From Rivibacter sp049446155 (GTDB lineage: Bacteria; Pseudomonadota; Gammaproteobacteria; Burkholderiales; Burkholderiaceae_C), in the NCBI RefSeq assembly GCF_049446155.1, contig NZ_JBMSEE010000004.1:1-64000 (forward strand): 64,000 nucleotides of DNA, given 5' to 3'. The notes beneath the pieces were generated by a model that was not told where the DNA came from, did not search any database, and worked only from the letters and a program-made list of their open reading frames with translations. A program made the position numbers and the translations under genes. The first letter of the stretch is position 1. Each line of letters begins with the position of its first letter. Below are positions 23,158-32,002 of this stretch, piece after piece.

Positions 23158-24231
23158 CTAGCGTTGCGGGGCGCCCGCGGCCAGCCAGCGCGCGATGGCG
23201 CGCGCGTCGGCCTCGGGCAGGGTTTGCGCCGGCATCGGGATCGCGCCCCAGGTGCCGCTGCCGCCGGAGCGGATCTTTCCGGCGAGGTAGTCGACGGCAT
23301 CGGGGCGGCCCGCGTGCTTCTTCGCGACGTCACGAAGCGCGGGCCCGACCAGCTTGCCGTCGACGGCGTGGCAGGCGGTGCAATTGTGCTTGCCCAGCAG
23401 CGCCAGCGAAGCCGCCGCCTCCGTGGTATCGGCCTTCGTCGCCGCGGGTGCCGGCGCAGGCGCGGGGGGATCGCCCGCGCGCCGCGTGTCGGCGCCGCGC
23501 TGGGCGCCGACCGCACGGTTCTGCTCGGCCAGGTTGCCGTGCGCGTCGCGCGCGAAATCGGGCAGGAAGGACGCCAGCCTGGGCTCGGCGCTGCAGTCCT
23601 TCATGCACGACGAACCCTGCACGTCCGGCTTGCCGGTGCCGCCCAGCTCCTTGCCCGGCCACAGGCCGTGCTTCGTCGTCATGCCGTCGCGGTTGGGCAG
23701 GCGCTTTTGCACCTCGGCGATGTTCCTGTCGCTGAGCACGAAATCCGCCGGCAGCACCTCGCCCAGGTGCAGCAGGTAGGCGGTGGTCGCGTAGACCTCG
23801 TCGGCGCTGAGCGACTTGGGGTTGTTCCAGGGCATTGCGCGGTGGATGTAGTCCCACAGCGAGGAAACCTGCGACAGCTTCATCATCGAGGTGCGGCCGG
23901 GATAGCCGGGGTCGGTCAGCCGCGCGACGCGGCCGCGCTCGACGTCGGCCTTCGTCGTGCCGCCGACCAGCGGGTTGAACACCTCGCCCGATTCGCCGAA
24001 CACGCCGTGGCACGAGGCGCACTTGGCCTCCCAGACCTCCTGGCCGCGCTCCACCGAACCCGATCCCGGCGGCAGGCCCTTGAAGTCGGGCCGCACGTCG
24101 ATGTCCCAGGCCGCCAGCTCCTTGGGTGTGGCGGCGCGACCGATGCCGGGAAAGCCGCCGCCTTGCGCCGCCGCCCATGCGCAGCCGAAGGCAGCCACCG
24201 CCGCGACGAGCGCCTTAGGCCAGCTGGACAT
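23158..24231 (-). CDS. soxD: SoxD dihaem cytochrome c
   Basis: 357 residues with a signal peptide. Two haem motifs, C-A-S-C-H at about 73-77 and C-T-A-C-H near residue 287, are separated by a SoxD-type domain and an Ala/Pro-rich linker (about 245-270). SoxD passes electrons from SoxC to small cytochromes. Its start lies 17 bp inside the end of soxC, so the two are coupled. Presence of SoxCD predicts full oxidation of thiosulfate to sulfate without sulfur globules. Confidence 0.93.
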   Translation of the reverse strand: MSSWPKALVAAVAAFGCAWAAAQGGGFPGIGRAATPKELAAWDIDVRPDFKGLPPGSGSVERGQEVWEAKCASCHGVFGESGEVFNPLVGGTTKADVERGRVARLTDPGYPGRTSMMKLSQVSSLWDYIHRAMPWNNPKSLSADEVYATTAYLLHLGEVLPADFVLSDRNIAEVQKRLPNRDGMTTKHGLWPGKELGGTGKPDVQGSSCMKDCSAEPRLASFLPDFARDAHGNLAEQNRAVGAQRGADTRRAGDPPAPAPAPAATKADTTEAAASLALLGKHNCTACHAVDGKLVGPALRDVAKKHAGRPDAVDYLAGKIRSGGSGTWGAIPMPAQTLPEADARAIARWLAAGAPQR

Positions 24232-25588
24232 TCTTCACCTCACCGCCTTCTTGCACGAGCCAGGTCTGGACCGCGTTGTTGTGATAGATCGAGCGCGAGC
24301 CGCGCACCGCGCGCAGCTGTGCATAGGTGGGCTGCACGTGGCCGGTCTCGTCGGTCGCGCGGCTTTGCACCAGCGCCGGCTTGCCGTCCCAGACCCAGTC
24401 CAGGTTGAAGCGCGTGAGGCATTTCGACATCACCGGCGATTCCAGCCGGGCAGGGCGCCAGTTGCGACCGCCGTCGACCGACACGTCGACCTTGGTGATG
24501 CGTCCGCGGCCCGACCACGCCAGGCCCGAGACGTTGTAGAAGCCGCGGTCGAGCAGCACCTGGCCGCCCGAGGGCGTGGTGACCACGCTCTTGACCTCCT
24601 GGATCGACGTGTACTGCCGGTGCAGGCCGCCGGGCACCAGGTCGACGTAGTGCAGCGTCTCGTCCTTGGTGCCGTAGGGCGCGTCGCCGAGCTCGATGCG
24701 GCGCAGGTACTTGACCCAGCTCACGCCCTGCACGCCCGGCACGACCAGGCGCAGCGGGTAGCCCTGCTCGGGGCGCAGCATCTCGCCGTTCTGGCCGTAG
24801 GCGACGAGCACCTCGCCGCTGTCGATCAGCGAGCGCGGGATGGTGCGCGTCATCGAGGCGCCGTCGGCGCCTTCGGCCAGCACGAACCTGCCGCGCGACC
24901 AGTCGGCGCCGCACAGGTCGAGCAAGGTCTTGAGCGGCACGCCGGTGAACTCGCTGCAAGACAGCATGCCGTGGCTGTACTGGCAGGTCGGCACCGCGAC
25001 GTTGCCCCATTCCATGCCGGTGTTGGCGCCGCACTCGATGAAGTGAAAGCGCGAGACCGAGGGCAGGCGCATCAGCTCGTCGAGCGTGAAGACCATCGGC
25101 CGCTTGAGCATCTTCTCGTCGCTGCCGTTGACCATCAGGCGGTGCTTGGAGGGGTCGATGTCCCACCAGCCCTGGTGATGGCGCTCGAAGTGCAGGCCGC
25201 TGGGCGTGACGATGCCGAACAGCGACTGCAGCGGCGCGAACGACACCGAGGCCTGGCTGGTCTGCGTCAGGCCCGGGCTGTTGCGGCGCTGCACGTTGGC
25301 CTCGTACTTCGAGGGTTTGCCGTAGCCGTCGGAGACGACCGGGCGGCCGAGCCCGCGGCTGTGCTCGGGCAGCTCGAGGATGTTGGGGTCGCCGTCGCCC
25401 GAGACGGGATTGGAGGTCGCGGTGGCCATGGGCGCGGCGGCGCCGGCGGCGGCGGCCGCGAACGCGCGGCGGATGAAGTCGCGCCGGCCTTGCTTGCCTT
25501 CGCGGAAGACGGTGCGGACGCCTTCGGCGTCGAGAAAGTTCTCGGGCGCCTTGATCAGGCGCCCGGAAGGTGGCGTGTCGCTGGGCAT
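24215..25588 (-). CDS. soxC: SoxC sulfane dehydrogenase, molybdenum subunit
   Basis: 457 residues from the ATG at 25588. A Tat signal (G-R-R-D-F-I-R-R-A-F) lies about 35 residues in. The sulfite-oxidase-type molybdopterin domain has the conserved Mo ligand in F-I-E-C-G-A-N-T-G, followed by the S-C-S-E-F-T-G-V-P-L segment and a C-terminal dimerisation domain (V-S-V-D-G-G-R-N-W). SoxCD removes six electrons from the sulfane sulfur on SoxY. First gene of the soxCDYZAXB operon, transcribed away from the YeeE-like gene. Confidence 0.95.
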   Translation of the reverse strand: MPSDTPPSGRLIKAPENFLDAEGVRTVFREGKQGRRDFIRRAFAAAAAGAAAPMATATSNPVSGDGDPNILELPEHSRGLGRPVVSDGYGKPSKYEANVQRRNSPGLTQTSQASVSFAPLQSLFGIVTPSGLHFERHHQGWWDIDPSKHRLMVNGSDEKMLKRPMVFTLDELMRLPSVSRFHFIECGANTGMEWGNVAVPTCQYSHGMLSCSEFTGVPLKTLLDLCGADWSRGRFVLAEGADGASMTRTIPRSLIDSGEVLVAYGQNGEMLRPEQGYPLRLVVPGVQGVSWVKYLRRIELGDAPYGTKDETLHYVDLVPGGLHRQYTSIQEVKSVVTTPSGGQVLLDRGFYNVSGLAWSGRGRITKVDVSVDGGRNWRPARLESPVMSKCLTRFNLDWVWDGKPALVQSRATDETGHVQPTYAQLRAVRGSRSIYHNNAVQTWLVQEGGEVKNVQLA

Positions 25589-25744
25589 GCGGCGTCCTTG
25601 GTCGGTGCCGCTGAAATATAAGTAAGTTCGAATGAAAGGATATTGAGGGTTTGCACCGAAACCGAATCGGGGGCGAGGCATGGCGGCCGGCGCAGCCGCG
25701 GAAGGCACAATTTCGCCTCCGATCGAACTCCATCGCCGCGCACC
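25589..25744. promoter_or_regulatory. Divergent sox promoter region
   Basis: This 156-bp gap between soxC and the YeeE-like gene should carry both promoters. An AT-rich stretch (about 25613-25650) contains TTCGAA and ATATTGAGGG (25640-25649); the latter recurs upstream of soxB. The base composition contrasts with the GC-rich genes on both sides. Confidence 0.5.
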
Positions 25745-26881
25745 ATGAACCTTCCCCTGAGCCCCGAGTCCGCGACGCAGGCCGTCGTTTGGGGCGGCCT
25801 CGCGCTCGGCCTGGCGCTCGGCGCGGCCGGCCAGGCCTCGCGTTTTTGCATCCGTGGCGCGATCGCCGACTGGTACCTGTTCGGAGGCAAGGGCCGCATG
25901 CTCTCGTGGGTGCTGGTGGTCGCGGTGGCACTGGCCGGCACTCAGGCGCTGATCGCCGCGCAGGTCTTTGCGCCCGAACGCGCCGTTGCCGCATCGCCGC
26001 GGCTGCTGTGGGCCTCGACGCTCGTGGGCGGCTTGATGTTCGGCTACGGCATGGTGCTGGCGGCGGGGTGCCCGCAGCGCAGCCTCGTGAAGGCCGGCAC
26101 GGGCAACCTGCGTGCGATCGTCACGCTGCTGGTTGCCGCGCTCGGCGCGCAGATGACGCTGCGCGGCGTGTTTGCCGAGGCGCGCACGAAGACCGTAGAC
26201 ACCTTGGGCGTGCAGCTCGCCGGGCCGCAGGATCTCGGCAGCATCCTCGCGGGCTGGTCCGGCCTGGGCACCGGCACGCTGCGCGGCGCGGCGGTGCTGC
26301 TGTTCGTCGTGGTCGCGGCAATCTGGCTATGGCGACAGCGCGCGCAGATGGAGCCGGTGCAATGGGGCGCCAGCATCGCGATCGGCCTGCTGGTGCCCGC
26401 CGCCTGGTGGCTCACCGGCCAGATCGGCTACTTGCCCGAGCACCCCGAGACGCTCGAAGCCGCCTGGATGGGCACCGCCTCGCGCCGCCCGGAGGCGCTG
26501 AGCTTCACCGCGCCGCTGGCGAGCGCCGCGGACCTGTTGACCTACTGGTCCGACAAGAACACGGTCGCCACATTCGGCGTGACGATGGCGCTGGGCGTGC
26601 TGATCGGCAGCCATGTCTCGGCGCGGCTGCGCGGCGAGGTCAAGCTCGAGTCCTTTGCCAACGCCGCCGAGCTGCGCGACCACCTGGTCGGCGGTCTGCT
26701 GATGGGTGTGGGCGGCGTCACGGCGCTGGGTTGCTCGGTGGGCAATGGCGTGACGGGACTCGCACTGCTGTCGGTCGGCGCGATGCTGGCGGTGGCGGGC
26801 ATCGTCGGTGGCGCACTGCTGGCCCTGCGCGCGCAGATGCGTCGCGCGCAACGGGTGGCGCCGAAGCTGGCGGCGGCTTAG
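25745..26881 (+). CDS. YeeE/YedE-family thiosulfate transporter-like protein
   Basis: 378 residues from the ATG at 25745 with about nine or more hydrophobic helices. Conserved cysteines of the family are present: F-C-I-R-G near residue 34, M-V-L-A-A-G-C-P-Q-R-S near 107, and A-L-G-C-S-V-G-N-G near 335. TsuA/YeeE members use such cysteines to pass thiosulfate across the membrane. Divergent from soxC, it probably imports or exchanges thiosulfate or another sulfur species for the Sox pathway; exact substrate is inferred from context. Confidence 0.82.
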   Translation: MNLPLSPESATQAVVWGGLALGLALGAAGQASRFCIRGAIADWYLFGGKGRMLSWVLVVAVALAGTQALIAAQVFAPERAVAASPRLLWASTLVGGLMFGYGMVLAAGCPQRSLVKAGTGNLRAIVTLLVAALGAQMTLRGVFAEARTKTVDTLGVQLAGPQDLGSILAGWSGLGTGTLRGAAVLLFVVVAAIWLWRQRAQMEPVQWGASIAIGLLVPAAWWLTGQIGYLPEHPETLEAAWMGTASRRPEALSFTAPLASAADLLTYWSDKNTVATFGVTMALGVLIGSHVSARLRGEVKLESFANAAELRDHLVGGLLMGVGGVTALGCSVGNGVTGLALLSVGAMLAVAGIVGGALLALRAQMRRAQRVAPKLAAA

Positions 26882-27040
26882 CCGATCTGCATTCGCGGCG
26901 ATTGCGCGTAGCCGCTCATGCGGGGCCGCGTGGTCGCGGCAGGCGGTCCCCGGCGGGGGCTCATGCCGTGGCGGTCGACGCCGTGCTGTATCGAAGAGGG
27001 CTGGTGCGGGGTTTCTCTGCGAACAAGCACGACGCTGCCT

Positions 27041-27235
27041 GCAAAGGCGCGGGCGTTCAGGCGGCGTAGCGCCTGTGCGCAGCCGATGCAGTGAGCCCGG
27101 ACACAGAACAGTCCTTGAGGACTGTTCTGTGCCTGGCGAACGCCCTGGCGCTTGCAAGCGCCAGGGCACGCAGGGCACCCTCGCGCAGCGAGGGCAAGCA
27201 CCGAAGCGAAGCCGCCTGAGCGCCCGCGCCTTTGC
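27041..27235. repeat. Composite palindromic intergenic repeat with three inner hairpins
   Basis: Outer arms of 25 bp (27041-27065 and 27211-27235, one mismatch; GCAAAGGCGCGGGCG start) enclose three perfect dyads: 27102-27131 (14-bp arms, 2-nt loop), 27142-27167 (26-bp perfect palindrome, GCCCTGGCGCTTGCAAGCGC core) and 27178-27194 (CCCTCGC-GCA-GCGAGGG). The rest of the gap 26882-27268 has no gene. The layout suggests an interspersed repeat element rather than a simple terminator; the hairpins could also terminate both convergent neighbours. Confidence 0.8.
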
Positions 27236-27268
27236 CATCCCGCGCCCAAGCCAAGCAACCCAGAATCC

Positions 27269-28672
27269 TCAGCTCTTCGCTTCCCAGCTGCCACCCAGCG
27301 CACGCACCAGCCCCACGGTCGCCTGGTACTGTGCGGCCTTGACCTGCAGTGCCTGGCGGCGGTTAGCGAGCTCGCTGCGCTGCGCGTCGAGCAGGTCGAG
27401 CTGGCTCACCAGGCCGTTGCGGTAGCGCGAGGTCGACAGCGTCGTCGCGCGCGCGGCCGAGGCCACGGCGCGCGACTGCGCGTCGGACTGTTCGGCGAGC
27501 AGGCGCAGCGCCGAGAGCTGGTCCTCGACATCTCGGAAGGCCACCAGCACCTGCTCGCGATAGCTTGCGACCGCCGCGTCGAGCTCGGCATTGGCGCTTT
27601 GCACGCCGGCCTCGCGCCGGCCGCCGTCGAAGATCGGCAGCGACAGCAGCGCGCCGAGGCCCCAGGTGCGTGCCGACCAGTTGAACAGGTCGCCCAGCTC
27701 CGGCGATGCATGGCCGCCCGCCGCGGTGAGCGACAGGCTTGGCAGCCACGCGGTGCGCGCGACGCCGACGCGCGCCTGCGCCGCCTGCATCGAGCGCTGC
27801 GCGGCGGAGACGTCGGGGCGCCGCGCCAGCACCGTGCTCGGCACGCCGGCCGGAATCACCGGCAGCGCGGTGGTCCATTCGCCCGCGCCGAGACCGAAGT
27901 TCGATGCCGGCTCGCCGACCAGCACCGCGAGCGCATGCTCGAGCTCGGCGCGGCGGCGATCGAGCGCGATCGCCTCGGATTCGGTGGCCGCGACCTGGGT
28001 GCGCACGCGCGCGACGTCGAGTTCGGCCACGTCGCCGGCGTCGAAGCGCCGCTCGGTCAGGCGCAGCGTGTCGCGGTAGGCGAGCACGGTGTCGCGCACC
28101 AGGCTGCGCTCTTCGTCGATCGCGCGCAGCGCGAGGTAGGTCTGCGCGACGTCGGCCTGCACCAGCAGTCGCGTGCTCTGCAGCAGCGCCTCGCGCGACT
28201 GCGCGTCGAGCGAGGCCGCGTCGCTGGCCGCGCGCAGGCGGCCGAACAGGTCGACCTCGTAGCTCAGGTTGGCGCCCACGCTGACCAGCGTCGCCGGCAC
28301 GCCGCCTGCGCCGGCCTCGGCGCCGCGGCTCGCGCCGGCGCTCACGCCGACCTGCGGCGTGCGGTTCGCGTCGGTCGCGCGCAGCGCGGCGCGCGCTTGG
28401 GCCAGGCGCGCGGCCGCGACCGCGATGCTGGTGTTGTTGGCGGCGGCGCGCTCGACCAGCTGATCGAGCGTCGGGTCGGCGAAGGCCTTCCACCATTCGC
28501 CGCGCGGCTGCGCTTCGGCCGGCGCGCTGGTGGTCCAGCGTCCGTCGCCTTCCTTGAAGGCGGCCGGCGTGGCGGGCAGGGCGGCCGGGTCCACCGCGGC
28601 CGGCGTCGCGCAGCCGGCGATCACCAGCGCGGCGAACAAAGGCAGCAGCGTGAACTTCATCGTCTTGCTCAT
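27269..28672 (-). CDS. RND efflux outer membrane channel (OprM/NodT family)
   Basis: 467 residues from the ATG at 28672. A lipoprotein signal (V-I-A-G-C-A-T-P) gives an acylated Cys. Two OEP repeats follow (about 60-250 and 265-455) with the usual long periplasmic helices and beta strands, including Y-E-V-D-L-F-G-R-L and L-P-I-F-D-G-G-R-R. It forms the TolC-like exit duct for the RND pump encoded upstream in the same direction, starting 24 bp after the permease stop. Confidence 0.93.
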   Translation of the reverse strand: MSKTMKFTLLPLFAALVIAGCATPAAVDPAALPATPAAFKEGDGRWTTSAPAEAQPRGEWWKAFADPTLDQLVERAAANNTSIAVAAARLAQARAALRATDANRTPQVGVSAGASRGAEAGAGGVPATLVSVGANLSYEVDLFGRLRAASDAASLDAQSREALLQSTRLLVQADVAQTYLALRAIDEERSLVRDTVLAYRDTLRLTERRFDAGDVAELDVARVRTQVAATESEAIALDRRRAELEHALAVLVGEPASNFGLGAGEWTTALPVIPAGVPSTVLARRPDVSAAQRSMQAAQARVGVARTAWLPSLSLTAAGGHASPELGDLFNWSARTWGLGALLSLPIFDGGRREAGVQSANAELDAAVASYREQVLVAFRDVEDQLSALRLLAEQSDAQSRAVASAARATTLSTSRYRNGLVSQLDLLDAQRSELANRRQALQVKAAQYQATVGLVRALGGSWEAKS

Positions 28673-28695
28673 GTCGGTTCCTCGTTCGTTCTTGT

Positions 28696-31600
28696 TCATT
28701 CGTGCTGCGAGCGCGGTGCGGCCGGATGCGCGGCGGCGGTCGCGCCGCTGCCCGCAAAGGCCTCCAGGTGCGGCACCTCGCCGTGCAGCTTCAGCGGCCG
28801 GTTGCCGGTCAGCTTGCGCAGCAGCACGTAGAACACCGGCGTCAGGAACAGACCGAAGGCCGTCACGCCGATCATCCCGGCGAACACCGCCACGCCCATC
28901 GCTTGGCGCATCTCGGCGCCCGCACCGGTGCTCAGAACCAGCGGCAGCACGCCCATCACGAAGGCCATCGACGTCATCAGGATCGGTCGCAGGCGCAGGC
29001 GGCTGGCCTCGATCGCGGCCTGCACGGGGCTGCGGCCCGCGAACTCCAGCTCGCGCGCGAACTCGACGATCAGGATCGCGTTCTTCGCGCTCAATCCCAC
29101 GAGCACGATCAATCCGATCTGCGTGAAGATGTTGTTGTCGCCATGGTCCAGCCACACGCCGGTCATCGCGGCGAGCAGGCCCATCGGCACGATCATGATG
29201 ATCGACAGCGGCAGCGTCAGGCTCTCGTACTGCGCGGCAAGCACCAGGAACACGAGCAGGATCGCGAGCGGGAACACCCAGACGCCCGAGTTGCCCGCCA
29301 GGATCTCCTGGTAGGTGAGTTCGGTCCACTCGTAGCCGATGCCCGGCGGCAGCGTTTCGGCAGCGATGCGCTCGATGGCGTCTTGCGCCTGGCCCGAGCT
29401 GTAGCCTGGGGCCGGGCCGCCGTTGATGTCGGCCGACAGGAAGCCGTTGTAGCGCATCGCGCGCTCCGGGCCGGCCGCGTGCTCGACCTTCATCAGCGCG
29501 GCCAGCGGCACCATCTCGCCCGAGGCCGAGCGCACCTTGAGCTGGCCGATGTCTTCGGCACGCGCGCGGTAGGGCGCATCGGCCTGCACGCGAACGGTGT
29601 AGGTGCGGCCGAACTTGTTGAAGTCGTTGACGTACAGCGAACCCAGGTAGATCTGCAGCGTGTCGAACACGTCGGTCACCGCGACGCCGAGCTGGCGCGC
29701 CTTGGTGCGATCGATGTCGGCATACAGCTGCGGCACGTTGACCTGCCAGCTCGAGAACATGCCGGCAAGTTCCGGGGTCTGGTAGGCGCGGGCCATGAAG
29801 GCCTTGACCGCCTGGTCCATCTGCTCGTAGCCGAGGCCGCCGCGGTCCTCGAGCTGCAGCTTGAAGCCGCCGGTCGTGCCCAGGCCCTGCACCGGCGGGG
29901 GCGGGAACATCACGATGAAGGCGTCCTCGATCGCCGCGTACTTCTGGTTCAGCTGCTGCGCGATCGCGGCGCCCGAGAGGCTCGGGTCCTTGCGCTGGTC
30001 GAAAGGCGCCAGCGTCGCGAACACGATGCCGGAGTTCGAGCTGTTGGTGAAGCCGTTGATCGACAGGCCCGGGAACGAGACCGCGTGCTCGACGCCAGGC
30101 TGCTTCAGCGTGATCTCGCCCATGCGACGGATCACGTCCTCGGTGCGGTCAAGCGTCGCGCCGTCGGGCAGCTGCGCGAAGCCGATCAGGTACTGCTTGT
30201 CCTGCGCCGGCACGAAGCCGCCCGGCACGGCCTTGAACAGGCCGCCGGTCACCGCGAGCAGCACGACGTACAGGCCGATCATCACGGTCTTGCGCGAGAT
30301 CGCGCGCGTGACGCCGCCGCTGTAGCCGTCGGCGCTGCGCTTGAAGACGCGGTTGAAGCCGGCGAAGAAGCGGCCGAGCACGCGATCCATGCCGCGCGTG
30401 AGCCAGTCCTTCGGTGCGTCGTGGCCCTTGAGCAGCAGCGCGGCGAGCGCGGGCGACAGCGTCAGCGAGTTGATCGCCGAGATCACGGTCGAGATCGCGA
30501 TCGTCAAGGCGAACTGGCGGTAGAACTGGCCCGTGAGGCCGCTGATGAAGGCCAGCGGCACGAACACGGCGATCAGCACCAGGGCGATCGCGATGATGGG
30601 GCCGGACACCTCGCGCATTGCGCGGTACGTGGCATCGCGTGGCGACAGGCCCGCCTCGATGTTGCGCTCGACGTTCTCCACCACGACGATCGCGTCGTCG
30701 ACGACGATGCCGATCGCCAGCACCAGGCCGAACAGGCTCAGCGCGTTGATCGAGAAGCCGAACAAATGCATCACCGCAAAGGTGCCGATCACCGACACCG
30801 GCACGGCCAGCAGCGGGATGATCGACGCGCGCCAGGTCTGCAGGAAGAGGATCACGACCAGCACGACCAGCGCCACCGCTTCGAGCAGCGTGTGCACCAC
30901 CGACTCGATCGACGCGCGCACGAACTGCGTCGGGTCGTAGACGATCTCGTAGTCCACGCCTTCGGGCATGTTCTTCTTCAGCTCGGCCATCGTCTTGCGC
31001 ACGTTGTCCGAGATCTGGATCGCGTTCGAGCCCGGCGCCTGGAACACCGGCACCGCGACCGCCTGCTTGTTGTCCAGCAGCGAGCGCAGCGCGTACTCCG
31101 ACGCGCCCAGTTCGATGCGGCCGAGGTCGCGCAGGCGCGTGACCTCGCCGTTGGCGCCGGTCTTGACGATGATGTCGCCGAACTCTTCCTCGTTCCTCAG
31201 GCGGCCTTGCGCGTTGACCGACAGCTGCAGGTCGATGCCGGGCAGGCCGGGCGAGGCGCCGACCACGCCGGCGGCCGCCTGGATGTTCTGTTCGCGGATC
31301 GCACGCACGACGTCACCGGCCGACAGGCCGCGCTCGGCGACCTTCTGCGGGTCGAGCCAGACGCGCATCGAGTAGTCGCCCGAGCCGAACAGCTGCACCT
31401 GGCCCACGCCTTCGATGCGCGCGAGCCGGTCCTTGACATTGAGCACCGCGTAGTTGCGCAGGTAGGTCATGTCGTAGCGGTCGTTGGGCGACAGCAGGTG
31501 CACGACCATCGTCAGGTCGGGCGAGCTCTTGACCGTCGTGATGCCCAGGCGGCGCACCTCCTCGGGCAGGCGCGGCTCGGCCTGCGAGACGCGGTTTTGC

Positions 31601-31926
31601 ACCAGCTGCTGCGCCTTGTCCGGGTCGGTGCCGAGCTTGAAGGTGACGGTCAGCGTCATCAGGCCGTCGGTCGTGGCCTGGCTGCCCATGTAGAGCATGC
31701 CTTCGACGCCGTTGATGCTCTCTTCGAGCGGCGTCGCCACGGTCTCGGCGATCACCTTCGGGTTGGCGCCGGGGTACTGCGCGCGCACCACCACCGAAGG
31801 CGGCACGACTTCCGGGTATTCCGAGATCGGCAGGAAGCGCAGGGCAATGAGGCCGGCCAGGAACATCAGGAGCGACAGCACGCCCGCGAAGATCGGCCGG
31901 TCGATGAAGAACTTCGACAGGTTCAT
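28696..31926 (-). CDS. RND multidrug efflux permease (HAE1, AcrB/MexB type)
   Basis: 1,076 residues, normal for AcrB/MexB. It starts with the N-terminal helix F-F-I-D-R-P-I-F-A-G, has two large periplasmic loops and twelve membrane helices. The proton-relay pair in TM4 is present (G-I-V-V-D-D-A-I-V-V-V-E-N-V-E-R). It uses the proton gradient to expel drugs or toxic compounds through the OprM-like channel. The substrate cannot be told from sequence. Second to last in the operon hydrolase-MFP-RND-OMF. Confidence 0.95.
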   Translation of the reverse strand: MNLSKFFIDRPIFAGVLSLLMFLAGLIALRFLPISEYPEVVPPSVVVRAQYPGANPKVIAETVATPLEESINGVEGMLYMGSQATTDGLMTLTVTFKLGTDPDKAQQLVQNRVSQAEPRLPEEVRRLGITTVKSSPDLTMVVHLLSPNDRYDMTYLRNYAVLNVKDRLARIEGVGQVQLFGSGDYSMRVWLDPQKVAERGLSAGDVVRAIREQNIQAAAGVVGASPGLPGIDLQLSVNAQGRLRNEEEFGDIIVKTGANGEVTRLRDLGRIELGASEYALRSLLDNKQAVAVPVFQAPGSNAIQISDNVRKTMAELKKNMPEGVDYEIVYDPTQFVRASIESVVHTLLEAVALVVLVVILFLQTWRASIIPLLAVPVSVIGTFAVMHLFGFSINALSLFGLVLAIGIVVDDAIVVVENVERNIEAGLSPRDATYRAMREVSGPIIAIALVLIAVFVPLAFISGLTGQFYRQFALTIAISTVISAINSLTLSPALAALLLKGHDAPKDWLTRGMDRVLGRFFAGFNRVFKRSADGYSGGVTRAISRKTVMIGLYVVLLAVTGGLFKAVPGGFVPAQDKQYLIGFAQLPDGATLDRTEDVIRRMGEITLKQPGVEHAVSFPGLSINGFTNSSNSGIVFATLAPFDQRKDPSLSGAAIAQQLNQKYAAIEDAFIVMFPPPPVQGLGTTGGFKLQLEDRGGLGYEQMDQAVKAFMARAYQTPELAGMFSSWQVNVPQLYADIDRTKARQLGVAVTDVFDTLQIYLGSLYVNDFNKFGRTYTVRVQADAPYRARAEDIGQLKVRSASGEMVPLAALMKVEHAAGPERAMRYNGFLSADINGGPAPGYSSGQAQDAIERIAAETLPPGIGYEWTELTYQEILAGNSGVWVFPLAILLVFLVLAAQYESLTLPLSIIMIVPMGLLAAMTGVWLDHGDNNIFTQIGLIVLVGLSAKNAILIVEFARELEFAGRSPVQAAIEASRLRLRPILMTSMAFVMGVLPLVLSTGAGAEMRQAMGVAVFAGMIGVTAFGLFLTPVFYVLLRKLTGNRPLKLHGEVPHLEAFAGSGATAAAHPAAPRSQHE

Positions 31927-32002
31927 GGGTTTCCCTCCCTCTGAGCGGGGATACGGGGGATCGAACGGGGTGGACGGGGTGAAGAAGCGCGGATCAGCGC
32001 GA

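Noticed and set aside
28702..31944. Very long plus-strand frame (1,080 codons) opposite the RND permease gene
   Set aside because: It is the antisense shadow of a clear RND gene in GC-rich DNA; its composition is His/Arg/Gln-rich with no domain.
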